A stretch of DNA of 64,000 bases, taken from contig JAHBWW010000005.1 of the NCBI GenBank assembly GCA_019636795.1, positions 1 to 64,000 on the forward strand, in the 5' to 3' direction. The notes under the pieces are model-generated. The model was not told where the DNA came from and did no database searches. It saw only the letters and a program-made list of their open reading frames with translations. Of this stretch, positions 26,465-35,174 are shown in pieces. The translations under genes and the position numbers were made by a program. This DNA is from Phycisphaeraceae bacterium (GTDB lineage: Bacteria > Planctomycetota > Phycisphaerae > Phycisphaerales > UBA1924). Each line of letters begins with the position of its first letter. The stretch's first letter is position 1.

Positions 26465-27364
26465 ATGGATGACATCTCGCGACATCTCGTGTATGGGGTT
26501 CTGTTGCCTTTGTGTGTGGCCAGCGCGGCCGTGCTCTTGCCGCGTGGGGCATGGCTTCGCGCCCGCACTCGGCTGGCGTCAGTGATCGGAATGGCAGCGG
26601 TCGCGGTGCCCATGCCGATCGCCTTCGCGCTCATCAATGGCTCGCCCAGCGAGAAATGGGAGCGACTCATCGCCATGACTCTCGTCGGGGCGATCGCGGC
26701 CAGCGTCGTCCTGTGCGGCAAGGATCGGCAATGGCGAGCTTGGGCGGCGGGGATGCTGGCCGCCGCGACAGCAACCGCGATCGTCTGGCCGATCTTCCAG
26801 CCAGCCGACACCGTTGCCGAGCGGCTGCTTCCAGGTGCGTGCATCATGTTCCTGATAGCCGGGCTTGAACCACTCGCCAGGCGCGACAACGGTGCGGTGG
26901 TTCCGATCAGTCTCTGGATAGCAGCGATGGGTACGGGTATCGGCGTTCTATGGATGGGTCAATTGCCCTTCGCAGCAGCTGTCGCACCAATCGGCGCGTC
27001 GATGCTGGCGCTTGGAGTTGCTTCCGGCTTTGGCAGGCCCGTGGCAACGCGGGGCATCGTCGCGGCAGGTGCACCTGCGCTTCTCATGGCTTCGGCGCTG
27101 GCCTATCTCTGGATGAGCGCACTGGGCGCGAACTATCCCATAGGCTTAACGCTTGTGCCCGCGGTCGCGGCATTGGCGGCCTGGGTAGTTCGAGTGCCTT
27201 GGGTCAAGCGGCGTCAACGTTGGATGCAATGCGGGCTGGGTTGGCTCGCTGTCGCATTGATCTGCGCAGGGGCTGTGCTCGGCATGACTCTGCTCGATCA
27301 ACAAGGCTCAAATCAGGACTTCGACTACGACCTGCCAGACTTCATGCGCATGCCTGGTGATTGA
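26465..27364 (+). CDS. Multi-pass membrane protein, unknown
   Basis: A 299-residue protein of about nine hydrophobic segments rich in Ala, Leu, Val and Met, with short loops and no conserved polar motif that could be recognised. The C-terminus is a short acidic tail (NQDFDYDLPDFMRMPGD). It lies 17 bp after the YceI gene in the same direction, so the two may share a transcript. The end is 17 bp from the convergent deiminase-dockerin gene. Nothing indicates a transport or enzyme role. Confidence 0.7.
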   Translation: MDDISRHLVYGVLLPLCVASAAVLLPRGAWLRARTRLASVIGMAAVAVPMPIAFALINGSPSEKWERLIAMTLVGAIAASVVLCGKDRQWRAWAAGMLAAATATAIVWPIFQPADTVAERLLPGACIMFLIAGLEPLARRDNGAVVPISLWIAAMGTGIGVLWMGQLPFAAAVAPIGASMLALGVASGFGRPVATRGIVAAGAPALLMASALAYLWMSALGANYPIGLTLVPAVAALAAWVVRVPWVKRRQRWMQCGLGWLAVALICAGAVLGMTLLDQQGSNQDFDYDLPDFMRMPGD

Positions 27365-27381
27365 TCGCATGTCGCACATGG

Positions 27382-29079
27382 TCACGGGCAGCCTTCGCTG
27401 AATGCTGCGAGGAAGAGCGACACGTCAAAGAAGTCATGCTCGCCATCACCGTTGAGGTCGGCTTCGGGCAGTTCATTGCTGAATGCATCGAGGAAAGCCG
27501 CGACGTCGAAGAAGTCAACTTCGCCATCGCCATTGAAGTCGCCCGCGCATGGCGGCGAACCATTGATCGCGAACAGCATATCCGTGTCATCAAATCCGGA
27601 GTTGTTGTCGGCATCGCGCACCACGATGCGCACGACGGCCTGAGTGGTCGCAACGTCGGGCACGGTCCAGTTGTAAAGCCCGCCAGGCGCGCTGACGTTC
27701 GCGGCAATCACAGTCGGGAAGGTCTGTCCGCCATCGGTCGAGAGCAGCAGATCGGCGGTCGTCGCGCCCACATCGTCATCGGTGAGCCAACGAATTTCCT
27801 GCTGGGTGCCGGGGTCGAGCGCAGTGCCATCGTTCAAGGTCGTGATGTAAGCCGTCGGCGAAGTTCCGCCCGCGGCTGCTGGAATGTGCATGATAATGCA
27901 GTGCAGCACACCCGCCGAAGTGACGATCGCCTGGGAGTTGATCTGCCGAATTGTCTTGTCGGGATAGGCGCTTTGCCAGACCGCTAGAGCGGTCGCGTTG
28001 TGTGGGGATGCGGTGCCGTTGGTGTAACTTGGAATGAGCACGAGATCGTTGCAGATCACGGCATTGGTGAATGTGTAGTGCGTGCCGCCGAAGCGCACCG
28101 CAGGCACGCGGTAGACGGTGAACCCGCGGGCAGCAAAAGCAGCAGCCGCGTTGTCGCTCGTGATTGCCCATGAAGCGGCCGGCTCGTTGACCCACTGCGA
28201 GATCATGACCTTGTTGTCATCGAGCAGGATCATCCACATGTCAATGTGCTGCGTGGAATCCACAGCAGTGGGGTATGGCGTGTACAGAGTTGTTTCAAGA
28301 TTGAGGTAGTCGCGCCAGTAATCGATGATCTGCGATGCGTCAAGCAATGGGTTCTCGTTGACGATTAGATTCGTTGCGTGCCCCACGCCTTCTGGATTCC
28401 CTGATTCGAGGTGGTAGTTCCCTCCGCCATGAATCAGAGGCAACAGAAAGACAGGCTGGTTACGCAGGTTTGCCCAGTACGCCGGGATGGCATTGTCATT
28501 GAGTCTGGGGCGGTTGTAGGTGTGATCGACAATCGCGCGTACGCCTCCCGAACCGTCAGGCTGCGTGCCCATCATGATGTAGCGCGGGCCGTAATCACGA
28601 ATCCAGATCGTGTCAGTCGTGCGCACACGAAACTCGACCTTGGCCATGTTTGCGCCGGCATTCGCGATCGAGGTTGCAGCGGTTGTCTGCTCGCTGGCGG
28701 TGTCGACCCACACAATGACGCGGGCATCACCAAGCGTCGTGATTTCGCGCGCCATGTTTGCCAGAATATCAAGCCATGTGGACGTGCCTTCCCATGCGAT
28801 CATGATTGCCTCGCACGGGTCATACTCAGCCGGCGTGCGCACAAGACCTGGAGGTGCGACGCGCAGGTTCCCAGCCACGAGAGGGTCGCGTTTGAGGATT
28901 TCAGCCTCTTCTGGGGTGAGCGAACGCGGGATGGGCACGCCCTCGGGGTAACGGTCGAGCGGCTGCTCGCGAGTCTGAAGAGTCTGAGAAAGCGCGGGGG
29001 TCGCCAATCCTGCAATGAGGCAGGCTGTGAAGAGATACCGCCGACCAGCACCGTTTCGCGTGCGTTGACAACTCAACAT
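27382..29079 (-). CDS. Secreted agmatine/peptidylarginine deiminase-like protein with dockerin modules
   Basis: A 565-residue secreted protein. A signal peptide (about residues 1-32) precedes a deiminase domain of the agmatine deiminase/PPAD family, with DTIWIRDYGPR, LIHGGGNYHLES, IDMWMILLDDNKVMIS and the nucleophile Cys in GVLHCIIMHIP. These enzymes hydrolyse guanidino groups (agmatine or peptidyl-arginine) to ureido groups plus ammonia. After a beta-sandwich region (about residues 405-500) come two dockerin-like modules, DFNGDGEVDFFDVAAFLDAF and DLNGDGEHDFFDVSLFLAAF, ending SEGCP. Export plus the dockerin pair argues against ordinary polyamine metabolism and for an extracellular substrate. 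The ATG at 29079 begins the signal peptide; the frame extends to 29118. Convergent with the membrane-protein gene. Confidence 0.88.
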   Translation of the reverse strand: MLSCQRTRNGAGRRYLFTACLIAGLATPALSQTLQTREQPLDRYPEGVPIPRSLTPEEAEILKRDPLVAGNLRVAPPGLVRTPAEYDPCEAIMIAWEGTSTWLDILANMAREITTLGDARVIVWVDTASEQTTAATSIANAGANMAKVEFRVRTTDTIWIRDYGPRYIMMGTQPDGSGGVRAIVDHTYNRPRLNDNAIPAYWANLRNQPVFLLPLIHGGGNYHLESGNPEGVGHATNLIVNENPLLDASQIIDYWRDYLNLETTLYTPYPTAVDSTQHIDMWMILLDDNKVMISQWVNEPAASWAITSDNAAAAFAARGFTVYRVPAVRFGGTHYTFTNAVICNDLVLIPSYTNGTASPHNATALAVWQSAYPDKTIRQINSQAIVTSAGVLHCIIMHIPAAAGGTSPTAYITTLNDGTALDPGTQQEIRWLTDDDVGATTADLLLSTDGGQTFPTVIAANVSAPGGLYNWTVPDVATTQAVVRIVVRDADNNSGFDDTDMLFAINGSPPCAGDFNGDGEVDFFDVAAFLDAFSNELPEADLNGDGEHDFFDVSLFLAAFSEGCP

Positions 29080-29382
29080 GATTCCTGGCCCCTCCGTCAA
29101 TTCCTGCCGATTCCCCAACAGTCATTCGGGCGCGATAGGCTCGCGGCTGCGAGGAACTCAACATTTTCTACATGTCCAGCATACCACATCGACCTGTCCT
29201 CCGCGAGTGAAAGTTTGGTCATTCTTCGCCCGGTGGGTGTTTGGTGGAACGGTTTTGATCTCAAGGCGACTTGGGCACTCGGCCAAGGATTTCTCGGATT
29301 GCTAGGATCCCACCGCATCGCGTCCGCGCAGCCTGCGATGGCAGGAGGCAGATCGTTCTGACGCTCAGGAGCCCTGACGCAC
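29080..29382. other. Divergent intergenic region, deiminase / sucD
   Basis: About 300 bp without a gene. It holds the candidate promoter of the deiminase gene and must also hold the sucD promoter, for which no convincing -35/-10 pair was found. An AGGAG ribosome site precedes the sucD ATG. Confidence 0.5.
29176..29186 (-). promoter_or_regulatory. Candidate extended -10 promoter of deiminase-dockerin gene
   Basis: TGGTATGCTGG on the minus strand, an extended -10, about 95 bp before the ATG at 29079. It differs in one base from the element before the dockerin gene at 8.9 kb. Confidence 0.4.
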
Positions 29383-30300
29383 ATGGCAATTATCATCGAT
29401 GAAACCAAGCGAGTCATCGTTCAGGGAATTACCGGTCGCGAAGGTCAGGCCCGCGCTGCGCTCATGCTCGGTTACGGGACCAATGTCGTCGCAGGATGCA
29501 CCCCTGGCAAGGGTGGTCATGACGTGCTGGGCGTACCGGTGTTCGATTCGGTTCACGAAGCCCAGCAGCACAGCCACTCGACGACGGGCGGAGATGTTGA
29601 CATTTCCGTTGTGCTCGTACCGGCTCGATTCGTCAAGGGAGCGGCGATCGAGGCGCTGGAACAGGGCGTCAAGTTGTTGGTGATTGTTCCCGATCGCGTG
29701 CCGGTGTGGGATGCGATGGAAATCGCGGCATGTGCGCGCACAAATGGTGGAACTTTCGTAGGCCCCAACACACTCGGTGTCATCAGTCCAGGTCGAGGGG
29801 TTGTCGGCATGATCGGCGGACGGGCAGAGAGCGCACGGGCATGGTTCAAGCCTGGCTCGGTCGGGGTTATTTCCCGCTCGGGGGGTATGAGCAGTTCAAC
29901 CGCGTACTACCTCGGACAAGCCGGCATCGGGACCAGCACGATCTGCCATGTCGGTGGCGACAGTATCCTCGGCTTGCGCTTTCCTGATGTCGCGCTCATG
30001 TTCGAGGGTGACGCTCAGACCGAAGCGATTGTCATTTTCGGCGAGATCGGTGGCTCAATGGAAGAAGACCTGGCGCAACTGATGAGCGAGGGTAAAGTCA
30101 CAAAGCCAGTCGTTGCATACATCGGGGGTAAGGCGGCCAAGGAGGGCACTCGATTCAGTCACGCGGGCGCGATTATCGAAAGCGGTCGAGGGACGCACGC
30201 TGGCAAGGTCAAAGCCCTGACAGAAGCGGGGGCGACGGTCGTAGACAATTTCGGAGACCTGCCGGCAGCGACGGCTCGTGTGCTCGGGCTGGCATCTTGA
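29383..30300 (+). CDS. sucD: Succinyl-CoA synthetase alpha subunit (or related CoA ligase)
   Basis: A 305-residue CoA-ligase alpha subunit. Marks are VIVQGITGREGQARAA and AGCTPGKGGHDVLGVPVFD in the CoA-binding domain, GVISRSGGMSSSTAYYL, and GTRFSHAGAIIESGRGTHAG with the phosphorylated His. In the citric acid cycle the enzyme makes ATP or GTP from succinyl-CoA together with SucC. No beta subunit is adjacent, which is unusual since sucC and sucD are normally neighbours; the partner must be elsewhere. A role with malate or citrate instead of succinate cannot be excluded, and a citryl-CoA lyase is present at the start of this window. The gene is convergent with queF. Confidence 0.88.
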   Translation: MAIIIDETKRVIVQGITGREGQARAALMLGYGTNVVAGCTPGKGGHDVLGVPVFDSVHEAQQHSHSTTGGDVDISVVLVPARFVKGAAIEALEQGVKLLVIVPDRVPVWDAMEIAACARTNGGTFVGPNTLGVISPGRGVVGMIGGRAESARAWFKPGSVGVISRSGGMSSSTAYYLGQAGIGTSTICHVGGDSILGLRFPDVALMFEGDAQTEAIVIFGEIGGSMEEDLAQLMSEGKVTKPVVAYIGGKAAKEGTRFSHAGAIIESGRGTHAGKVKALTEAGATVVDNFGDLPAATARVLGLAS

Positions 30301-30313
30301 GAAGAGTCGCGGA

Positions 30314-30697
30314 TCACGCGCCTCGATATTCGGTGGGCACCTGGCCGTGGTCGGCGCGAATGACGCTGCGGATCCCGCCTCGCCCGCGCCAGTCGGTGCG
30401 CACCTGAAGCCAGACTGGGTTCATCAGTGCGACGAGGTCATCGCGAATGGTGTTTGTGACAGCCTCATAGAAGATGCCCTGATTGCGAAAACTATGGAAG
30501 TAGAGTTTGAGGCTCTTGAGTTCGACACACGTACCGCCCTTGGCTCGCGGGCGAGGCTCAAACCGAATCGTCACGTCGCCGAAGTCGGGGTGCCCGGTTT
30601 TCGGACAGACAGACGTGAACTCGGTGCAGATGTGTTCGATGACAAATGGAGCGTCAGTGGGGGATTCGAACGCTTCGAGAAGTTCCGCATTGGGCAT
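30314..30697 (-). CDS. queF: NADPH-dependent 7-cyano-7-deazaguanine reductase
   Basis: A 127-residue type I QueF that reduces preQ0 to preQ1 in queuosine tRNA-modification synthesis. It has the nucleophile Cys in FTSVCPKTGHPDFG, the QueF motif ELKSLKLYFHSFRNQGIFYE, and a C-terminal TDWRGRGGI segment. Size matches the short, tunnel-fold form. It stands alone without the other queuosine genes. It is 13 bp from the convergent sucD stop, and 36 bp downstream of the TPR gene on the same strand. Confidence 0.93.
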   Translation of the reverse strand: MPNAELLEAFESPTDAPFVIEHICTEFTSVCPKTGHPDFGDVTIRFEPRPRAKGGTCVELKSLKLYFHSFRNQGIFYEAVTNTIRDDLVALMNPVWLQVRTDWRGRGGIRSVIRADHGQVPTEYRGA

Positions 30698-30733
30698 AAG
30701 GCCCGATCATAGGTGGCGTTTGTGCGGCGATGT

Positions 30734-31759
30734 TCACCGGCCATAGCGTCGGACGAGCTCAACGATGCGAGGCTGCGAGGGCTGGATCTGAAGCGAACGC
30801 TGGAGTGACGCCATCGCCTGATCGCGGGCGAATGTGTCCTTTTGCTCGCTCCAGAGGTAGCGGTTCAGGTGACACACCCCCAGCCCGTTGTATGCTGGGA
30901 AGTAGGAAGGATCCATTTCGATGGCGCGGCTGAAGGCGTCCATCGACGAGTCATAGCGCCGAAGTTTGAACATGGCCTTGCCCATGCGCTCGTAGGCAGC
31001 TGGCGATGGCGAGATGCGCAGCAACTGGTCGAGTGTGGACGCCATTTCGCCGAAGCGTTCGAGGAATCCAAGCGAGTCGGCCAGATTCAGGAGCAGTTCC
31101 GGACTCAGGTCCATCAGTTCGGCTGCTTGTTGATACTCGATCACAGCGGCCTCGTGGCGGTTGAGTGCGGCATAAACGGCTGCGAGATTCGCGCGCCCCG
31201 GTCCTGCATTTGGACGCAGTGCGACCGAGCGCTGCGCGTAAGGCAGCGCCTGCACGGGCTCTTCGAGTTGCAAGTAGGCGGCTGCGAGATTCAGGTTCGC
31301 GTCAAAGTCGTTGGGCCTGATCGCGAGCGCGCGCAGGTAGGCGCGCACCGATTCGTTGACGCGGTTGAGCAGCTGCAGGGTCAGGCCATGAAAGTAATGG
31401 GCGTCAAAATTTCGGGGTTCGATTCGCGCAGCTTGGGCGTACCGCGCTTCAGCACTGACAAAGTCGCCCGATTCGCGATAGATGTCGCCCGCGCCCATAT
31501 AGGCGACCGTGACGAGTGGGTTGGTTTCGATCACACGCTCGAACTCAGCCAGTGCCTTTTCGAGGTCGCCCGCGTGTCGGGCTGCTTCTGCTTTGACCAG
31601 ACCCTCAGTCACAGCAGCGGATGGTGCTTCGGTTGCAATGGGAGTGGTTGCCCGTCCGTTCGAACGGGTGTGCGAAGTTCGGGAGCCTTCGTTACTCGCG
31701 CATCCCGCCAGCAACACCAAGGCCAGAGTCGAAGCGGTCAACAGTCGTGCGGACACCAT
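30734..31759 (-). CDS. TPR-repeat lipoprotein
   Basis: A 341-residue protein with a lipoprotein signal (LLTASTLALVLLAGC, Cys at about residue 20) and roughly seven TPR units between residues 55 and 325, for example DLEKALAEFERVIETNPL and DFVSAEARYAQAARIEPRN and a later SSMDAFSRAIEMDPSYFPAY. TPR solenoids mediate protein contacts; this one faces the periplasm from the outer or inner membrane. The ATG at 31759 follows a GAGGAG ribosome site and begins the signal; the upstream open frame is not supported. It is divergent from the SDR gene. Confidence 0.85.
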   Translation of the reverse strand: MVSARLLTASTLALVLLAGCASNEGSRTSHTRSNGRATTPIATEAPSAAVTEGLVKAEAARHAGDLEKALAEFERVIETNPLVTVAYMGAGDIYRESGDFVSAEARYAQAARIEPRNFDAHYFHGLTLQLLNRVNESVRAYLRALAIRPNDFDANLNLAAAYLQLEEPVQALPYAQRSVALRPNAGPGRANLAAVYAALNRHEAAVIEYQQAAELMDLSPELLLNLADSLGFLERFGEMASTLDQLLRISPSPAAYERMGKAMFKLRRYDSSMDAFSRAIEMDPSYFPAYNGLGVCHLNRYLWSEQKDTFARDQAMASLQRSLQIQPSQPRIVELVRRYGR

Positions 31760-31933
31760 GCAAAATCTCCTCGGGCCTTTCGCGGCATGGCGGGTACGCA
31801 CCCACACCCACGCCGGTTCGAGCCTGGAGATAAGCGTATCGGTCCTGAACCCCCCGCGCACTCCACGTTTTGGGGGCTTGTTCAGCCGGGAGCGGGTCCG
31901 GACCGGTTCGGATCACGTCTACCATCGCTGACT

Positions 31934-32701
31934 ATGACAGATTTGGCAAGCCGAATTGCAATCGTGACCGGTGCCAGCGCCGGAATCGGGGAGGCCATCG
32001 CCCACGATCTCGCCCGAGCGGGTGCCCGAGTGGTCATCAACGCCCGTCGTGAGGCGGTCTTGGCCGATGTTGCACGCGCGATCAATCAAGGTCGACTGAG
32101 CCAAGTCGCAGTCACAGTTGCCGGGGATTGTGCTCAGGACTCTGTCATCGACCAGTTGTTCGTCGTTGCACGGGAAAAGTTCGGTGCGACTGCCGATCTC
32201 ATTGTGGTCAATGCGGGTCGTGGACTGAGCGGGTCGGTGGCGACTTCGGATCCGGCCGAGTGGGAAGCGATGATTCGAACGAATCTGCTTGGGGCAGCGC
32301 TTCTCATGCGCAAAGCGGCAGCCGCACTGGAACCCGCAGCCGCGCAGAAGCGACCTTGCGACATAATTGTTATCGGATCGAACGTGGGGCGGAATGTCTC
32401 GCCATTCAGTTCGATGTATGGCTCGACAAAGTTTGCGGTGCATGCGCTTGCGGAAGGGCTGCGGCGCGAAGTCGGGCCAAAGGGGATTCGCGTGACCGTC
32501 ATCGCGCCCGGGTTTGTCAAGACCGAGTTTCAAGGGGTCGCGGGGTACGACCCGCAATGGGTCGCAGGCGTGTTTGATCGCATCGGTCCAGTGCTTGACC
32601 CTGCTGATGTGGCGCGTGTTGTGACATTTGTTGCCCAACAGCCGCCGCATGTGCACGTTAATGAGATCATGATTCGTCCGACGAGGCAGGATTATCCGTG
32701 A
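31934..32701 (+). CDS. Short-chain dehydrogenase/reductase
   Basis: A 255-residue classical SDR. It shows IVTGASAGIGEAIAHDLA (cofactor), VVNAGRG, the catalytic Ser in IVIGSNVGRNVS, YGSTKFAVHALAEGLRRE with Tyr and Lys, and VIAPGFVKTEF. The overall look (short C-terminus ending HVNEIMIRPTRQDYP) is that of YdfG-type NADP-dependent enzymes acting on hydroxy acids such as 3-hydroxypropionate or serine, but the substrate cannot be read. The stop is three bases from the convergent PxpC-PxpA gene. Confidence 0.85.
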   Translation: MTDLASRIAIVTGASAGIGEAIAHDLARAGARVVINARREAVLADVARAINQGRLSQVAVTVAGDCAQDSVIDQLFVVAREKFGATADLIVVNAGRGLSGSVATSDPAEWEAMIRTNLLGAALLMRKAAAALEPAAAQKRPCDIIVIGSNVGRNVSPFSSMYGSTKFAVHALAEGLRREVGPKGIRVTVIAPGFVKTEFQGVAGYDPQWVAGVFDRIGPVLDPADVARVVTFVAQQPPHVHVNEIMIRPTRQDYP

Positions 32702-32704
32702 CAG

Positions 32705-34465
32705 TCACGTCGGAGTGTCATTGACGCTGTGGTCGAGCGCTCTGACTTCAATCCCGGCGGTGGTCAGTGTGTGACGCACGAGTTGCGCGATTTCGACAGC
32801 ATCTGGAGTGTCGGCGTGAATGCACAGCGCCTGCGCGCTGATTGCGATCATTGAGCCAGAGGTGCTTTCGACCTGGCTGCGAGTTGCGATCGCAAGTGCT
32901 TGTCGGGCTGCGCGCTCGGGTGATGTTATGAGGGCGCCTGCGAGGGTGCGCGCGCGGAGTCGGCCATCGGGCTCATACGCGCGATCGACGAAGGCCTCGG
33001 CCGTCACGGTCGCGCCCCACGCCCGCCACCAGTCGAGAGCCTTCGACCCTGCCATTCCGACGAGTCTGAGGTGAGGATCGCACGAGCGGGCGGCGTCAAA
33101 GATTGCGCGTGCGATGTGCTGGTCGTTCGATGCGTCGTGGTAGAGTGAGCCGTGTGGCTTGACGTGCGACAGACGCACGCCAATCTGCTCGGTGAGGCGA
33201 CTGAGGGCAGCAATTTGACTGGCCAGACTTGAGAGAAGGGCGTCTGGCGCGGTGTGGACTCGCCGCCGACCAAAGTGCTCGCGATCGGGGTAGGACGGAT
33301 GCGCCCCTATTGCACAGCCTCTTGCCTTGGCAAGCGTGAGGGCGTGACGCATCGAGTTCTCATCGCCCGCGTGTCCGCCACACGCGATGTTGACGGAAGT
33401 GACGATCTCGATCAATGCTGCTTCGATCGCACATTCAGCAGGCGTGACTCCTTCGCCGATGTCGGCGTTGATGTCGATGGTGTGGCTTGATCTCGACGTT
33501 CGATGACGAGGGAGTAAAGTATCGAGCGTTTCTTCCTGCTCGCGGTAGAGGCTGCGCGCGTGTTCGGGAGTCACCATTTCGAATCGAATCTGTTCGCGAG
33601 GTCTGATCGTGCCGACGATGTGCAGATCGGCGGCAATCACGCACGCGATCATCGGATAGCCGCCGGTGGTGGGGCGATCGACGCCGAGGATGATCGGCTG
33701 GCTGTCACCCGGGATCTGAATCGCGCCAGTGGCGGTGCCTTCGGACGCCAGTTCAGCGGCTTCAGGCGGCACGGCAAGCGCTTGCCCACCCAGTCGCACA
33801 CCCACGCGATTCGATCGATCGGACACAACGAACGCGGCACTCGTGAACGTTGCAAGGGCGGATGGATCGAACAGAATTGTGTGCAACGATGGTGTGACTC
33901 GCAGTGTGCGACGCGCGAGATTGCCTGCAAGCCAGCGTGAAATGTGGCGTGGCTCTGGGACATTTGGCAAATCAAACGTCCGTGACGCGATGGGCACTTC
34001 ATCATTTGCACACAGCGCTCGGCCGAGATGCCCGCCGATTGAGGCTGAGATGAGCGTGGATCGGCTGTCGAGGACTCTTGGGACAGCGAAACCGCCATCA
34101 ATTGCAAGGTAGCCGCGTGCTCCAGTAGCAAGACTGCCGATGTGTATGACCTCGCCCGCCCGCACGATCGTCGGTATGCAGGGGGGGAGAGGTCTTCTTT
34201 TTCGCCCATCGTGGATCATCGCAGCGGGACATGCGCCCCCTGTGATGCAGATCGTGGCGTCGCGTGTGAATGCCAGTGTTGGACCGACAAGCGTGAACTC
34301 GAGCACGGCTACGGCGTCGGTGTTCCCAAGTAAGCGGTTGGCAACACGCATCGACAGCGCGTCGGCTGCGCCCGATGGAGGAACGCCTAGCGCAGCACAG
34401 CCGATGCGACCTTGATCCTGCACCGTCGTCATCATGCCTGGCTCGATGATCCTGGCACAGTGCAT
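32705..34465 (-). CDS. Fused 5-oxoprolinase subunits PxpC-PxpA
   Basis: A 586-residue fusion. The first 320 or so residues are PxpC (biotin-dependent carboxyltransferase-like): TTVQDQGRIGCAALGVPPSG, then ARGYLAIDGGF and SDRSNRVGVRL. The rest is PxpA (LamB/YcsF family): TIDINADIGEGVTPAE, NIACGGHAGDENSM, GAHPSYPDREHFGRR, HVKPHGSLYHDASND and AEAFVDRAYEPDGRL. PxpABC hydrolyses 5-oxoproline to glutamate with ATP. The usual fusion, if any, is PxpB-PxpC; C-terminal attachment of PxpA is less common. The ATG at 34465 begins one base after the pxpB stop; the upstream frame inside pxpB is rejected. Confidence 0.9.
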   Translation of the reverse strand: MHCARIIEPGMMTTVQDQGRIGCAALGVPPSGAADALSMRVANRLLGNTDAVAVLEFTLVGPTLAFTRDATICITGGACPAAMIHDGRKRRPLPPCIPTIVRAGEVIHIGSLATGARGYLAIDGGFAVPRVLDSRSTLISASIGGHLGRALCANDEVPIASRTFDLPNVPEPRHISRWLAGNLARRTLRVTPSLHTILFDPSALATFTSAAFVVSDRSNRVGVRLGGQALAVPPEAAELASEGTATGAIQIPGDSQPIILGVDRPTTGGYPMIACVIAADLHIVGTIRPREQIRFEMVTPEHARSLYREQEETLDTLLPRHRTSRSSHTIDINADIGEGVTPAECAIEAALIEIVTSVNIACGGHAGDENSMRHALTLAKARGCAIGAHPSYPDREHFGRRRVHTAPDALLSSLASQIAALSRLTEQIGVRLSHVKPHGSLYHDASNDQHIARAIFDAARSCDPHLRLVGMAGSKALDWWRAWGATVTAEAFVDRAYEPDGRLRARTLAGALITSPERAARQALAIATRSQVESTSGSMIAISAQALCIHADTPDAVEIAQLVRHTLTTAGIEVRALDHSVNDTPT

Positions 34466-34466
34466 G

Positions 34467-35174
34467 TCAATCTCGCGCCGAAGAGTTTGATGAACGTGAG
34501 ATCGATTCAAACTCGCCGCGATGGATGGCGAGGAAGCGCACTTGATCTCCAGCTTGGAGCAATGACACAGGGGTGCGATTGGTATCGAAGATGTGCACCG
34601 GCGTTGCGCCGATCAATCGCCACCCACCAGGCGTGCTTTGCGGATAGATGCAGGTGCGTGTGCCGGCAATACCGACGCTGCCAGCTCGCACACGGGGCCG
34701 GGGCGACGCGAGCCTGGGTCCGTGCAGGGCCTTGGGCAAGCCTGCAATATACGCAAAACCGGGTGAGAATCCGAGAAATCGCACGGTGTACAAAACGCTC
34801 GTGTGCATTGATACAGTCGCTTCAATCGATAACCCAGCTCTGGCGGCGACTGCGTCAAGATCAGGCGCAAGATCGGCGTCGTAGCAGACTGGGATCGTGA
34901 CGATGCGCTTCGGTTGCATCACTTGAGTGCGCTCGCCACACTTTCCGACGATTTCCAACGCTTGCGCGGCTATTTCGTCCGGATTGCGTGCCAGAGGATC
35001 GAGCAGTATCGCAATGGTGGTCGATGCAGGCGTGAGATCGATGACCTCTTCGAGGGCGGCGGATCGGAGCGCCTCGGCAGCTCGGGTGATCCGCTCGCCA
35101 GCATCATCGCCATCATCTTGAGCCAGCACGACATGAAATGATCTTTCGCTCGACCAGACGACGCGAGGGGTCAT
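34467..35174 (-). CDS. pxpB: 5-oxoprolinase subunit PxpB
   Basis: A 235-residue PxpB (KipI-like) protein. Hallmarks are IPVCYDADLAPDLDAVAAR, RFLGFSPGFAYIAGLP and the GGWRLIGATPVHIFD stretch near the C-terminus. It works with PxpC and PxpA in clearing 5-oxoproline formed from glutamine and glutamate. The start overlaps the nuclease gene stop by four bases (ATGA) and the fused PxpC-PxpA follows one base after its stop, so all three proteins come from one transcript, together with the upstream nuclease gene. Confidence 0.92.
   Translation of the reverse strand: MTPRVVWSSERSFHVVLAQDDGDDAGERITRAAEALRSAALEEVIDLTPASTTIAILLDPLARNPDEIAAQALEIVGKCGERTQVMQPKRIVTIPVCYDADLAPDLDAVAARAGLSIEATVSMHTSVLYTVRFLGFSPGFAYIAGLPKALHGPRLASPRPRVRAGSVGIAGTRTCIYPQSTPGGWRLIGATPVHIFDTNRTPVSLLQAGDQVRFLAIHRGEFESISRSSNSSARD

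Noticed and set aside
30842-31933. N-terminal 360 codons of the frame containing the SDR
   Set aside because: Antisense to the TPR gene; the SDR starts at 31934 with its own cofactor motif, so the upstream part was discarded.
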